NCBI GenBank assembly: GCA_034927815.1
Contig: JAYFPK010000029.1
Span: 1-64,000, forward strand
DNA length: 64,000 nucleotides
Direction: 5' to 3'
Source: Limiplasma sp034927815
Lineage (GTDB): Bacteria; Bacillota; Clostridia; Christensenellales; Aristaeellaceae
Part shown: positions 34,211-42,571 of the stretch, in pieces
How positions within the stretch are numbered: position 1 is the stretch's first letter
Layout of the letters: every line of letters begins with the position of its first letter
Position numbers and translations under genes: made by a program
Notes under the pieces: model-generated
Told to the model about the DNA's origin: nothing
What the model saw: only the letters and a program-made list of their open reading frames with translations
Database searches by the model: none

Positions 34211-35173
34211 ATGAACAAGCAGAGCAAGAAGCCAAAGAAAACCAAGGGACTGGGCGCCGGCATCATCGCCTTTGGCGCGACGTTCGCCCTGTATGCCTCC
34301 GTGTTTCATCCCCATAGTCTGGGGGGCTACGTGCTGGGCTTCATCCTCAGCGGCCTCATCGGCACGGTGATCAAGATCATGGGGGAGGGCCTGGACCTGA
34401 GCACCAAGGAAAAGGTGCCCCAGAGCCTGCAAAACATCTCTGCGGATACCGGCAACCCCGAGGTGGATGCCCTGCTGGCCAGGGGCCGGGAGATGATCGG
34501 GGAGATTCACGAGCAAAGCAAGCTCATTGCCGAACCCTCCCTCAGCGCCACCCTGGGCAAGCTGGAGAGCCAGTCCGCCGAGGTGTTCCGCATCGTGTAC
34601 GACAAGCCCGGCAAGGCCTCGCAGATCCGCAAGTTCATGGAGTATTACCTGCCCACCACCTTAAAGCTGGTGAAGGGCTACCGGATGCTGGGGGAGCGCA
34701 ATGTGGCCGGGGCGGAGGCGAAGGCCGCCCGCCAGCGCATTGACGAGGCCCTGAGCGTGGTGCTCAAGGGCTGCCAGAAGATGCTGGATAATCTCTACCG
34801 GGACGACGTGCTGGACATCACCACGGACATCGACGTGCTGGAGCAGATGCTCAAGCGGGACGGGCTGACGGAAAGCGCCCTGGAGCAGGCGGCGCGACAG
34901 GCCAGGCAGGCCGCCCAAATCGACAGGCAGGTGGACGAGGCGGCACGGCAACGGGCCCAGGAGGCGCAGCAGACCGCCCAGGCGGCCCCCCAGGCCCGGC
35001 CTGCGGCCCAGGCGGCGGATCCCGCCCAGTACCAGGTGGGCAAGCCCACGGACGTGGCCCAGCGGGTGGAGCAAGCGGCCCAGCAGGCCGCGCAGCACCA
35101 GCCCCAGGCCCCGGTGCTGTATCCTTCCGGCGGCCAGGCCACGGCCCAGGCCCCTCAGGAAAGGCAACAATGA
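34211..35173 (+). CDS. xpaC: XpaC-like protein
   Basis: A 320-residue protein of the XpaC (5-bromo-4-chloroindolyl phosphate hydrolysis) family, whose members sit beside TelA in many Bacillota. Two N-terminal membrane helices (about 14-30 and 36-52) precede a helical cytoplasmic domain with RKFMEYYLPTTLKLVKGYRML, the family core. The last ~90 residues are a Gln/Ala-rich tail. ATG 34211 follows AAAGGAG. The biochemical role is not known. First gene of a cluster with telA, a lemA-like gene and a TPM gene. Confidence 0.85.
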   Translation: MNKQSKKPKKTKGLGAGIIAFGATFALYASVFHPHSLGGYVLGFILSGLIGTVIKIMGEGLDLSTKEKVPQSLQNISADTGNPEVDALLARGREMIGEIHEQSKLIAEPSLSATLGKLESQSAEVFRIVYDKPGKASQIRKFMEYYLPTTLKLVKGYRMLGERNVAGAEAKAARQRIDEALSVVLKGCQKMLDNLYRDDVLDITTDIDVLEQMLKRDGLTESALEQAARQARQAAQIDRQVDEAARQRAQEAQQTAQAAPQARPAAQAADPAQYQVGKPTDVAQRVEQAAQQAAQHQPQAPVLYPSGGQATAQAPQERQQ

Positions 35174-35242
35174 TTTTCCCGTTTCACGGCAAGGCGCTGT
35201 GGCATATGTTACATAACGGAAGAAAAACAAGGAGGAACCGCC

Positions 35243-36442
35243 ATGACCGAACTTAACAATATCCCCGAGGCCCAGGCGGCCCAAAGCGCCCCGGTACTCA
35301 CCCTGGACACGTCCTCCATGGAAAAGGACAAAGCTGTTCTGGACGAGGCGGTGAAGATCCTTCAGAAGGACGACGCCCCCAAGGCCGTGGAAAGCACCCT
35401 GAAGGACATGGATACCTCCATGCTCACCGAGGAGGACAAGCGCAGCATCCAGGAGTTCGTGACCAAGATCGACATTGGCAATCCGGACCATGTGCTGCTC
35501 TTTGGCGCGGAGGCCCAGAAGAAGATCGCGGACTTCAGCGACAGCGCCCTGGCCACCGTCCGCACGGACCAGACCGGCGAGGTGGGGGACATGCTGGTGA
35601 AGCTGGTGAACGAGATCAGGGGCTTTGGCGACGCCGCCGAGGCGCCCAAGGGCATCGGCAAGCTGTTCTGGAACGCCAAAAAGGCTATCGGCGATATGAA
35701 GACCCGCTTTGAGAAGGTCGAAGTGAATGTGGATAACATCTCGGGCGCCCTGGAGGGGCATCAGGTGCAGCTCCTCAAGGACGTGAGCCTCTTCAACCGC
35801 CTCTATGACATGAACACCCAGTACTTCAAGGAGCTGACCATGTACATCGTGGCCGGGGAGGAAAAGCTGGCCCAGGTGCGCGCCACCTCCCTGCGGGAGC
35901 TCAAGGACAAGGCCGCCGCCTCCGGGGACGCCATGGACGCCCAGCGCGCCAACGACCTGGCCTCCGCCTGCGACCGGTTTGAAAAGAAGCTCCACGACTT
36001 GAAGCTGACCCGTCAGGTGGCCTTGCAGATGGCCCCCCAGATCCGGCTGCTCCAAAACAACAACAGCCTGTTGGTGGAGCGGATCCAGAGCACCTTGGCC
36101 AACACCCTTCCCCTGTGGAAGAGCCAGATCGTGCTGGCGCTAGGCATGCAGCACAGCCAGGAGGCCCTCCAGGCCCAGAAGGCCGTTACCGACATGACCA
36201 ACGAGCTGCTGGTGAAAAACGCCGAGAAGCTCAAGATGGGCCCCATCCAGACCGCCCAGGAGGCGGAGCGGGGCATCATCGACCTGCAGACCCTGACCCA
36301 GACCAACCAAAGCCTGATCGACACCATCAACGAGGTGATGCGCATCCAGGACGCGGGCCGCGCCCAGCGTGTGGAGGCGGAGAAGAACCTGCTGGTGATG
36401 GAAAGCGAGCTCAAGAAGAAACTTCTGGAGCTGAAGCATTAA
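35243..36442 (+). CDS. telA: TelA family toxic anion resistance protein
   Basis: A 399-residue, all-helical cytoplasmic protein of the TelA family (tellurite/toxic anion resistance, also cell-envelope stress and nisin tolerance). Typical segments are KMKTRFEKVEVNVDNI-like, LLKDVSLFNRLYDMN and LQMAPQIRLLQNNNSLL, and long coiled-coil stretches follow. AAGGAGG precedes the ATG. It lies 69 nt after xpaC, its usual partner. Confidence 0.93.
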   Translation: MTELNNIPEAQAAQSAPVLTLDTSSMEKDKAVLDEAVKILQKDDAPKAVESTLKDMDTSMLTEEDKRSIQEFVTKIDIGNPDHVLLFGAEAQKKIADFSDSALATVRTDQTGEVGDMLVKLVNEIRGFGDAAEAPKGIGKLFWNAKKAIGDMKTRFEKVEVNVDNISGALEGHQVQLLKDVSLFNRLYDMNTQYFKELTMYIVAGEEKLAQVRATSLRELKDKAAASGDAMDAQRANDLASACDRFEKKLHDLKLTRQVALQMAPQIRLLQNNNSLLVERIQSTLANTLPLWKSQIVLALGMQHSQEALQAQKAVTDMTNELLVKNAEKLKMGPIQTAQEAERGIIDLQTLTQTNQSLIDTINEVMRIQDAGRAQRVEAEKNLLVMESELKKKLLELKH

Positions 36443-36529
36443 GGAAACCCGAAGCGGGGCGGCGGGCCCAAGGCCGCCGGCTTTGGGCCGGGTCCCGGCA
36501 TCTCCCCGGGCATGAAAGGAAACCGAAAA

Positions 36530-37075
36530 ATGAAACCGAAACTCTCCATCGGCGTGAGCATCCTGATATCGCTCGCCTTGGTTCTCTTTGGCCTCATTTT
36601 TGGCACGCTCAGCGGGTTTAACGACGACCGCAAGCAGGTGACGGCGCTGCTGTCCGGCGAAAGCGGGCTTTTGAACGTGCTCCATTACCGGGGCGCGGAC
36701 GGGCTGAACCTGGCTGTGGTGGCCAAGCGGCACCTAAGCCCCGCGGACCCGGACGTACAGGCCCTGGAATCCGCCGCCCAAGGGTTGCGCAACCCCCAGG
36801 GAGCCCTGATCGGCAAAAAGCAGGAGGATGGGCGGCTGGCCGCCGCGGTGGAGCGGGTGGCCGCAAAGCTCAGGGACACCCCCAGCTTCCAGGCCAGCTC
36901 CCGGGACCGGGCTTATTTGGACATGCTTGCCGCAGACCTGGAGGGGTTGGCCGCAAGCCCGGTGATCGCCGCGTACAACCAGGCGGCGGCGGATTTCAAC
37001 AAGCAGCTGGACACCAAAACCGGAGGCGCTTTGGCCCGGCTTTTGGGGATGCAGCCCTGCGAACTATACCGGTAA
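36530..37075 (+). CDS. LemA-like membrane protein
   Basis: A 181-residue protein with one N-terminal membrane helix (about 6-26) and a helical outer part. The ending VIAAYNQAAADFNKQLDTK...ALARLLGM resembles the LemA C-terminal pattern (YN.AV..YN...., lA.llGf). ATG 36530 is 9 nt after AAAGGA; an earlier ATG at 36512 overlaps that site. LemA and TPM proteins are frequent neighbours, and a TPM gene follows 13 nt later. The family match is divergent. Confidence 0.65.
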   Translation: MKPKLSIGVSILISLALVLFGLIFGTLSGFNDDRKQVTALLSGESGLLNVLHYRGADGLNLAVVAKRHLSPADPDVQALESAAQGLRNPQGALIGKKQEDGRLAAAVERVAAKLRDTPSFQASSRDRAYLDMLAADLEGLAASPVIAAYNQAAADFNKQLDTKTGGALARLLGMQPCELYR

Positions 37076-37088
37076 GGGGGTGGGTAGG

Positions 37089-37955
37089 ATGAAACGGAAA
37101 GCGTTTGTAAACAACAGAATTTTGAAGGTCCTGGGGACCGCGCTGCTTCTGGCGGTCCTGCTGACCCCCATGCTGGCCCTGGCCCAGGCCCGCTTCCCCG
37201 CGGACCGGGGCGCCGTCACCGACGACGCCAATGTGCTCTCCAGCGTCATGATCCAGGAGATCGGCGAGTTTCAATCCTTGGTCCAGGCCCGCACAGGGGT
37301 GGAGCTCCAGGTGGTGGTGGTGCACTTTCTGGATGGGCTGGACGCCCAGACCTATGCCAGGGAGCTGTTTGTCCGCCGGGGCATGGAATCCAGCGACATG
37401 CTGCTTTTGGGGGCCGCCGGGGAGGACGGCTTCGCCGTGGCTTCCGGCGTGCAGTTCAAGGAAAACATCAGCGACAACAACATGCAGCTACTGCTCACCA
37501 CCTCGGGCTTTGGGGAGCTGTTCAAAGCCCAGCGCTATGAAGAGGCCTTTGGCAAGTTCTTCGTGGCCTTTGCCCAAACCCTGAACAAGCAATACGGGGT
37601 GAACATGGACCTGGGCGGCCTTTTCGCAGCCTACCAGTCCGGGGCCCAGCCCGCCCCCACCCCCAGGCCCACGGCTCCCGGCGTCGGCTCCTATTTTTCC
37701 TCCCTCTGGGACAGCATCCGGGATGATTTTGACGACAACGCCGAGGAATACCGGGACTACCATCAGCGCCGGGAGAAGGAGGAGGGCGGCCTGACCCCCG
37801 CCGGATGGGTGCTGCTGGTGATCCTCATTGGCATCGTGTTCAGCCAGAGCGACCCGGTGCGCAAGAACCGCAGGAGGGGCGGCTGCGGCTGCGGCCCCCT
37901 GGGGTGGATCTTCGGGATTTTTGGGATTACGTCCTTGTTCCGGAAGCGGAGGTAG
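37089..37955 (+). CDS. TPM domain protein (YgcG-like)
   Basis: A 288-residue secreted/membrane protein. A signal peptide (about 1-33) precedes a TPM domain (about 38-180, VTDDANVLSSVMIQEIGEFQ...GVELQVVVV...). Then come a Pro-rich linker, a C-terminal membrane helix (GWVLLVILIGIVF) and a basic Gly/Cys tail (RRRGGCGCG). TPM proteins are phosphatase-like or PSII-repair related and often pair with LemA. ATG 37089 follows AAGGGGG by 8 nt. Confidence 0.85.
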   Translation: MKRKAFVNNRILKVLGTALLLAVLLTPMLALAQARFPADRGAVTDDANVLSSVMIQEIGEFQSLVQARTGVELQVVVVHFLDGLDAQTYARELFVRRGMESSDMLLLGAAGEDGFAVASGVQFKENISDNNMQLLLTTSGFGELFKAQRYEEAFGKFFVAFAQTLNKQYGVNMDLGGLFAAYQSGAQPAPTPRPTAPGVGSYFSSLWDSIRDDFDDNAEEYRDYHQRREKEEGGLTPAGWVLLVILIGIVFSQSDPVRKNRRRGGCGCGPLGWIFGIFGITSLFRKRR

Positions 37956-38046
37956 GGGCAAGGATAAGGCGCTGCGGGGGCCTAGCCCCCGCATTTGCGT
38001 TTCGGGATGACAGGGGCGCGCCCCCGGTGCGGGATGGAGGAAGCCT

Positions 38047-38805
38047 GTGAAAATCACCGTCAGCCAAAGCGCGGAGCAGATGGCCCTGGAGGCCGCGAAG
38101 GAAGCGGCCGGGAAGCTGCGTGAGGCCGTCAGGGCAAGGGGCGAGGCAAGGCTTGTGCTCTCCACCGGGGCGTCGCAGTTTGCCGTGCTGGAGCAGCTGG
38201 TGCGCCAGGAGGCGCCCTGGAGCCGGGTGGAGATGTTCCACCTGGACGAATACGTGGGACTGCCCAAGGCCCACAAGGCCAGCTTCCGCAGATACCTGCG
38301 GGAGCGGTTTGTGGACCTGGTGCATCCCAAAGCGGCTTTCTATGTGGACGGGGAGGCGGAGCCCGCCGAGGCCATCCGTTTTCTGACCCGGGAAATCCGC
38401 AGGGCTCCGGTGGATGTGGCCCTGGTGGGCATCGGGGAAAACGCTCATATCGCCTTTAACGATCCTCCCGCGGATTTTGACACCCGGGAGGCCTACGTTG
38501 TGGTGGAGCTGGAAGAGCGCTGCAAGAGGCAGCAGGTGGGGGAGGGATGGTTCCCGGATCTGAACAGCGTGCCCGGCCAGGCCATTTCCATGACGGTGTA
38601 CCAGATCATGCAGTCCCGGGCCATCCTCAGCTGCGTTCCCGGGGAGCGGAAGGCTGCGGCGGTGCGGGACACCCTTTCATCCCAGGCCCCCACCAACGCC
38701 ATTCCCGCCACCATGCTGCGGCAGCATCCGGATTGGCGGCTCTTTTTGGACCCGGACTCCGCCTCCCTTACGCCGCCCTCCCTCTTGAAACGGCATCAGG
38801 GCTGA
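38047..38805 (+). CDS. nagB: NagB-like glucosamine-6-phosphate deaminase/isomerase
   Basis: A 252-residue sugar-phosphate isomerase. HLDEYVGL (65-72) holds the proton-transfer acid of NagB, and GIGENAHIAFNDPP is the characteristic catalytic loop, with Ala in place of the first Gly of the usual GHIAFNEP form. The expected reaction is glucosamine-6-P to fructose-6-P plus ammonia. GTG start with GGAGGA upstream. It is separate in promoter but adjacent and convergent to the GntR-type regulator of the glycan locus, which suggests amino-sugar use. Confidence 0.85.
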   Translation: MKITVSQSAEQMALEAAKEAAGKLREAVRARGEARLVLSTGASQFAVLEQLVRQEAPWSRVEMFHLDEYVGLPKAHKASFRRYLRERFVDLVHPKAAFYVDGEAEPAEAIRFLTREIRRAPVDVALVGIGENAHIAFNDPPADFDTREAYVVVELEERCKRQQVGEGWFPDLNSVPGQAISMTVYQIMQSRAILSCVPGERKAAAVRDTLSSQAPTNAIPATMLRQHPDWRLFLDPDSASLTPPSLLKRHQG

Positions 38806-38837
38806 CGCCTTGCGCCGCGCCCCTTTGCCCCCTGGGG

Positions 38838-39971
38838 CTAGCCCCCTTGCCCCTGCTGGTATATGTTGTCGCCCTTCGCCTTGCGGCCCAGGCCGAAGGG
38901 CAGGGGGTAGGCGACGTTTTTCACAAAGGTCATGGGCAGCTCCTCCTGGGTGATCCGGTAATCCCCTTCAATCTGCCCGATCAGGATCTCCGTGGAGCGC
39001 TGGGCGATCATTTTGATGTCCTGCTCCACATAGGGGACAAAGGGCAGCTTGGGGTCGTCAAAGGAGACCAGGGTCACAGCCTCCGGGATGCCCTTGCCCA
39101 TCTCATGCAAAACCGCATACCCGAGGCAGGCCAAAATGGCGTCCATGGCCACCACGGCCGTTACCTCCGGCCTGGCGGCAAAGAAGGCGGAGAGCTGTTT
39201 TTTGTACTCCCCGTCGCTGATGTGGGGGATCCGCTCAAAATACTGCCGCGGCTTGCTGATGCTCTTTCCGGCCTTTTCGTACACCTCCTCAAAACCCAGC
39301 AGGCGCTCATGGGCGTTGGTGTTGGTGTCCTTCTGGGTCAAAAACGCGATGTTTTCATGGCCTTTTTTCCACAGGTAGTGTACCATGGCAGCTGTGGCGG
39401 TTTTGTTGTTGGAAACCACATAGCTGCTGGTGATGTTGGGCAAAAAGCGGTCCACCAGCACATGGGGGAACCGGCTCAGGGACAGGCGCAGGATCTCCTC
39501 GTTGTAATTCTCGTTGATCACCGGGAAAATGATAAAGCCGCGAACGCCGAAAATGCTGAACATCCGAATCGCTTCCACCTCCAGATCCAGCCGGTCGTCG
39601 GTGACGCGGATCAGGGTTTGGTATTTTGCCTTGTGCATCAGCGATTGGGTGTGGTAGAACAGCTCGCTTTCAATGGGCATGCAGATGGAGGGGATCACCA
39701 TGCCCACCACGCCCCGAAAGGCGGTGCGGGAGGAGTGGAGGATATCGGCGCCGTCCTTGCCCGCCACAAAGCTGCCCTTGCCCTTTGTGCGCACAATCAG
39801 GCTTTCGTCGGCCAAATCGTTGAGGGCCCGCTTGGAGGTGATGACGCTGACGCCGAAGTGCTGCGCCAGCTCGTTTTCGGAAGGCAGGCGGTCGCCTGGG
39901 CGCAGCTGGCCCGAGAGGATTTGCTGCTTGAGCGCATGGTGGATCTGCACATACAGGGGGGAGCTGTCCAT
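38838..39971 (-). CDS. GntR/LacI-type (AraR-like) transcriptional regulator
   Basis: A 377-residue regulator with an N-terminal GntR winged helix (about 5-70, YVQIHHALKQQILSGQLRPGDRLPSENELAQHFGV) and a C-terminal LacI-type periplasmic-binding-fold sensor (about 90-365), the AraR arrangement. ATG 39971 is used; a GTG two codons upstream is an alternative. It is divergent from the sugar importer operon. The two AAGCTT-centred palindromes in the shared intergenic region are its likely operators. Effector probably a mono- or disaccharide. Confidence 0.9.
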   Translation of the reverse strand: MDSSPLYVQIHHALKQQILSGQLRPGDRLPSENELAQHFGVSVITSKRALNDLADESLIVRTKGKGSFVAGKDGADILHSSRTAFRGVVGMVIPSICMPIESELFYHTQSLMHKAKYQTLIRVTDDRLDLEVEAIRMFSIFGVRGFIIFPVINENYNEEILRLSLSRFPHVLVDRFLPNITSSYVVSNNKTATAAMVHYLWKKGHENIAFLTQKDTNTNAHERLLGFEEVYEKAGKSISKPRQYFERIPHISDGEYKKQLSAFFAARPEVTAVVAMDAILACLGYAVLHEMGKGIPEAVTLVSFDDPKLPFVPYVEQDIKMIAQRSTEILIGQIEGDYRITQEELPMTFVKNVAYPLPFGLGRKAKGDNIYQQGQGG

Positions 39972-40006
39972 GGGCACATCACTTTCTTTCCCTATTTCTG
40001 CCTCCC

Positions 40007-40035
40007 AGTATAGGGCAGCCGGGGAAAAAGCGCAA
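40007..40035 (-). promoter_or_regulatory. promoter of the GntR-type regulator gene
   Basis: On the minus strand TTGCGC (40035-40030), a 17 bp spacer, and TATACT (40012-40007). Confidence 0.7.
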
Positions 40036-40054
40036 GATGAGAACCGAAAATTTT

Positions 40055-40070
40055 ATATGAAGCTTAGTAT
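40055..40070. promoter_or_regulatory. candidate operator O1 for the GntR-type regulator
   Basis: ATATGAAGCTTAGTAT matches the perfect palindrome O2 at 14 of 16 positions and is itself a near-palindrome. It lies where the -35 of the importer promoter would be and about 20 bp upstream of the regulator's -35. Confidence 0.65.
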
Positions 40071-40089
40071 ATAAAATGTATATCCCCTG

Positions 40090-40098
40090 TGCTATGAT
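40090..40098 (+). promoter_or_regulatory. extended -10 of the sugar importer operon
   Basis: TGCTATGAT (40090-40098) is an extended -10. No convincing -35 is present, and O1 occupies that position. The predicted leader is about 200 nt and includes O2. Confidence 0.5.
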
Positions 40099-40229
40099 TT
40101 TGGAGACGAGAAGAGCGAATGTTGAAATGATGATAATTTTGCCGTAAATACTTGGAATATTCTGCATAATTCTGGAGGGGTTTTGCGTTTTGGCGGATTG
40201 ACTCCAGGAAATGTCTGATGGCGTTTCGA

Positions 40230-40247
40230 TATATTAAGCTTAATATA
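40230..40247. promoter_or_regulatory. candidate operator O2, perfect 18 bp palindrome
   Basis: TATATTAAGCTTAATATA is an exact palindrome, with its centre 176 bp from the centre of O1. It lies in the leader of the importer operon. The pair suggests repression by looping or roadblock by the adjacent GntR-type regulator. Confidence 0.7.
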
Positions 40248-40308
40248 ACACCCAACCCGGAAACCCCGTCACCCCTGCACCGAACCACCAAAAAGAGGAG
40301 GAAGGAAA

Positions 40309-41589
40309 ATGAAACACAGGACTGGTACAAAACTCTGGACCCTATTGCTTGCCGCGGCGCTGGTATGCTCCTTTGCCCTTGGCACAAGCGCGCTGGCCTC
40401 CGCCGGGGGCCCGGAGGGCGCCGTGATCGTGAGCTTCTGGAACGGCTTTGGCGGCTCCGACCGCGCGACCCTGGAGGCCCTGGTGAACAAATTCAACGAG
40501 TCCCAAAGCGAAGTCTTTGTGGACATGGAAATCATGGACTGGGAAATCGTATACCAGAAGCTGGCCACCTCCGCCGCCTCCGGCGAAGGCCCGGATTTCA
40601 TCTGCTTTGGGCCGGAGAACATCGCCACCTACGCCAACATGGGGGCCATCGTGCCCGTGGACGATTTCTACGACCAGGGGCGCGTGGACAAAAGCCTCTT
40701 TCCGGAGCTGTTCAACCGCCTGATTCAATACAAGGACCATTACATCGGCATCCCCATGAACTTCTTCTCCCACGCGCTGTACTACAATAAGGACCTGGCC
40801 GCCGCCGCGGGCCTTACTCCCGAAGCGCCCCCCGCCACCTGGGATGAGATGGCCGCCTGGGCCGCCGCCATGACCGACAGCGCCAACGGCCAATACGGCC
40901 TGTACATCGGCACGGATTGGGTCAACATGGTACAATACACCTGGGGCAACGGCGGCGACATCATGGACTACGACGCCAAAACCGCCCTCATCAACCAGCC
41001 CGGGGCAGTGGGCGCGGTGGAGTATTTCCGCGACCTGTATGTAAACCAGGGCGTTTCCCCTGTGGTGGGCACCAACGCGGGGGAGATGTTCACCGCCGGC
41101 AAGCTGGGCATGATGGTGGACGGCCCCTGGCAGACCCCGCAGCTCAAGGCGGCGGGCGTGAACTACGGCGTGGTGCTGATGCCCGCAGGCCCCCAGCGGC
41201 ACGTGACCTTTGGGGCGGGCCTTTCCTACCACCTGACCAAGAAAGGCGCTTCCAACCCGGAGGTCAAGGAGGCCTTCTACCAGTTCGCCTCCTACTGGTT
41301 CCAGGCGGAAACCCAGAAGCAGTGGGCCATGGAAGTGGGCTTCCCGCCCATCCGCACCGATCTGGAGGACGACGCCGAGCTGCTGGCCGCGAACCCGGAT
41401 TTGGCGGTCTTTATGGAGTCCAACACCATTGCCCAGCCCTGGCTGATTGGCATCGTGAACTCCCAGAAGATTCTCAGCGACGTGGTGATCCGCTATTTCG
41501 ATGAAATCTTCCTGAACAACGCGGATGTACAGGAAGCCTTGGACATGGCCGCTGAAGACCTGAACGCCATTTTGGCGACAGAGCGGTAA
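40309..41589 (+). CDS. sugar ABC transporter substrate-binding protein (family 1)
   Basis: A 426-residue extracellular solute-binding protein of the CUT1 type. An N-terminal signal peptide (about 1-31, LLAAALVCSFALGTSALASA) has no good lipobox. The mature part begins AVIVSFWNGFGGSDRATLEALVNKFNES, typical of family 1 binding proteins, and has the usual DGPW-type motif (MVDGPWQTPQL). First gene of the importer operon; AGGAGGAAGG precedes the ATG. Substrate probably an oligosaccharide released by the linked hydrolases. Confidence 0.92.
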   Translation: MKHRTGTKLWTLLLAAALVCSFALGTSALASAGGPEGAVIVSFWNGFGGSDRATLEALVNKFNESQSEVFVDMEIMDWEIVYQKLATSAASGEGPDFICFGPENIATYANMGAIVPVDDFYDQGRVDKSLFPELFNRLIQYKDHYIGIPMNFFSHALYYNKDLAAAAGLTPEAPPATWDEMAAWAAAMTDSANGQYGLYIGTDWVNMVQYTWGNGGDIMDYDAKTALINQPGAVGAVEYFRDLYVNQGVSPVVGTNAGEMFTAGKLGMMVDGPWQTPQLKAAGVNYGVVLMPAGPQRHVTFGAGLSYHLTKKGASNPEVKEAFYQFASYWFQAETQKQWAMEVGFPPIRTDLEDDAELLAANPDLAVFMESNTIAQPWLIGIVNSQKILSDVVIRYFDEIFLNNADVQEALDMAAEDLNAILATER

Positions 41590-41602
41590 CCCTTCGTCCA
41601 GC

Positions 41603-41640
41603 ACAAGGGGCCCGGGACATGCCGTTCCCGGGTCCCTTGT
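41603..41640 (+). promoter_or_regulatory. stem-loop between binding-protein and permease genes
   Basis: A 16 bp stem (ACAAGGGGCCCGGGA... with its complement, one wobble) spans 41603-41640 and has no T tract. Its place just after the binding-protein gene suggests an mRNA-stabilising or partial-termination element, as in the liv operon of this window. Confidence 0.6.
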
Positions 41641-41669
41641 GCGATACGCCCTGCCGGGAGGTGTGGTTG

Positions 41670-42557
41670 GTGAATCTACGATCCCTGTCCTACAACAAAA
41701 ATACCGTGGGCTATGTGTTTATCATGCCCAGCGTTTTGGTGATGCTCACCTTCGTGATCATCCCCTTGCTTTTCTCCTTTGCCTCCAGCCTTTTCAATTT
41801 CACCATCATGCTGGACTCTTTCGAGTTTGTGGGCTTTGGCAATTACAAGGCCCTTTTTGCCGCGCGCCGCTTTTGGAGCAGCATGCAAAACACCCTGTAT
41901 TATACGGTGTGCTTTGTGCCCTTGCAAAACGTGCTGAGCCTGCTGCTGGCGCTGGCGGTGCACAAGGCCACGGCGAAAAACGTGGCGCTGCGCACCATTT
42001 ACTTTTTGCCTGTGGTCTGCTCTATGACCATCATCGCCCTGTCCCTGTCCATGATGTTCAACTACAACATCGGCATCGTGCCCGCGCTGCTGCGCAAGCT
42101 GAACCTGCCGGTGGTGGACCTGCTCAACGACCGCAACCTCGCCATGCCCACGGTGATCGGCATCAGCATCTACAAGAATTTCGGCTTTAACATGGTGATT
42201 TTCATCGCGGCGCTGCAAGGCGTGCCCTCCTACCTCTACGAGGCTGCGGACATCGACGGCGCAAACAAGCGCCAGGCGTTTTTCCGGGTCACCTTGCCGG
42301 CCATCGGGCCTACCGTCACCTTTGCGCTGATCACCTCCACCATCTCCTCCTTCCAGGTGTTCGACCAGGTGTACGTCACCACCAAGGGCGGGCCGCTGTT
42401 TCGCACGGAAACGGTGGTGCAGTTCATTTACGAGCGCGCCTTCAAAACCTATGAGATGGGCTTTGCCAACGCCAACGCGGTGATTTTGTTTCTGCTCATT
42501 CTGGTGGTTACGCTGGTGATGCGCTACCTTCGCCGGGGCGAGGAAAGCAATTTCTGA
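41670..42557 (+). CDS. sugar ABC transporter permease 1 (MalF/UgpA type)
   Basis: A 295-residue permease with six helices. The EAA loop reads EAADIDGANKRQAFF...LP. GTG at 41670 is chosen because GGGAGG lies 8 nt upstream and it removes a non-homologous 17-residue extension that would begin inside the stem-loop. It is followed 14 nt later by the second permease. Confidence 0.92.
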   Translation: MNLRSLSYNKNTVGYVFIMPSVLVMLTFVIIPLLFSFASSLFNFTIMLDSFEFVGFGNYKALFAARRFWSSMQNTLYYTVCFVPLQNVLSLLLALAVHKATAKNVALRTIYFLPVVCSMTIIALSLSMMFNYNIGIVPALLRKLNLPVVDLLNDRNLAMPTVIGISIYKNFGFNMVIFIAALQGVPSYLYEAADIDGANKRQAFFRVTLPAIGPTVTFALITSTISSFQVFDQVYVTTKGGPLFRTETVVQFIYERAFKTYEMGFANANAVILFLLILVVTLVMRYLRRGEESNF

Positions 42558-42571
42558 TTTGGGAGGCAATT

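Larger units (their letters stand above)
39972..40308. other. divergent regulatory region of the glycan locus
   Basis: About 337 bp, AT-rich compared with the flanks. It contains the regulator promoter, the importer promoter and two matching palindromes. No small gene was found in it. Confidence 0.7.

Noticed and set aside
34900..35160. The Gln/Ala-rich repeat at the xpaC 3' end as a tandem DNA repeat.
   Set aside because: Low-complexity coding sequence with imperfect CAG/GCC codon runs, without a regular repeat unit.
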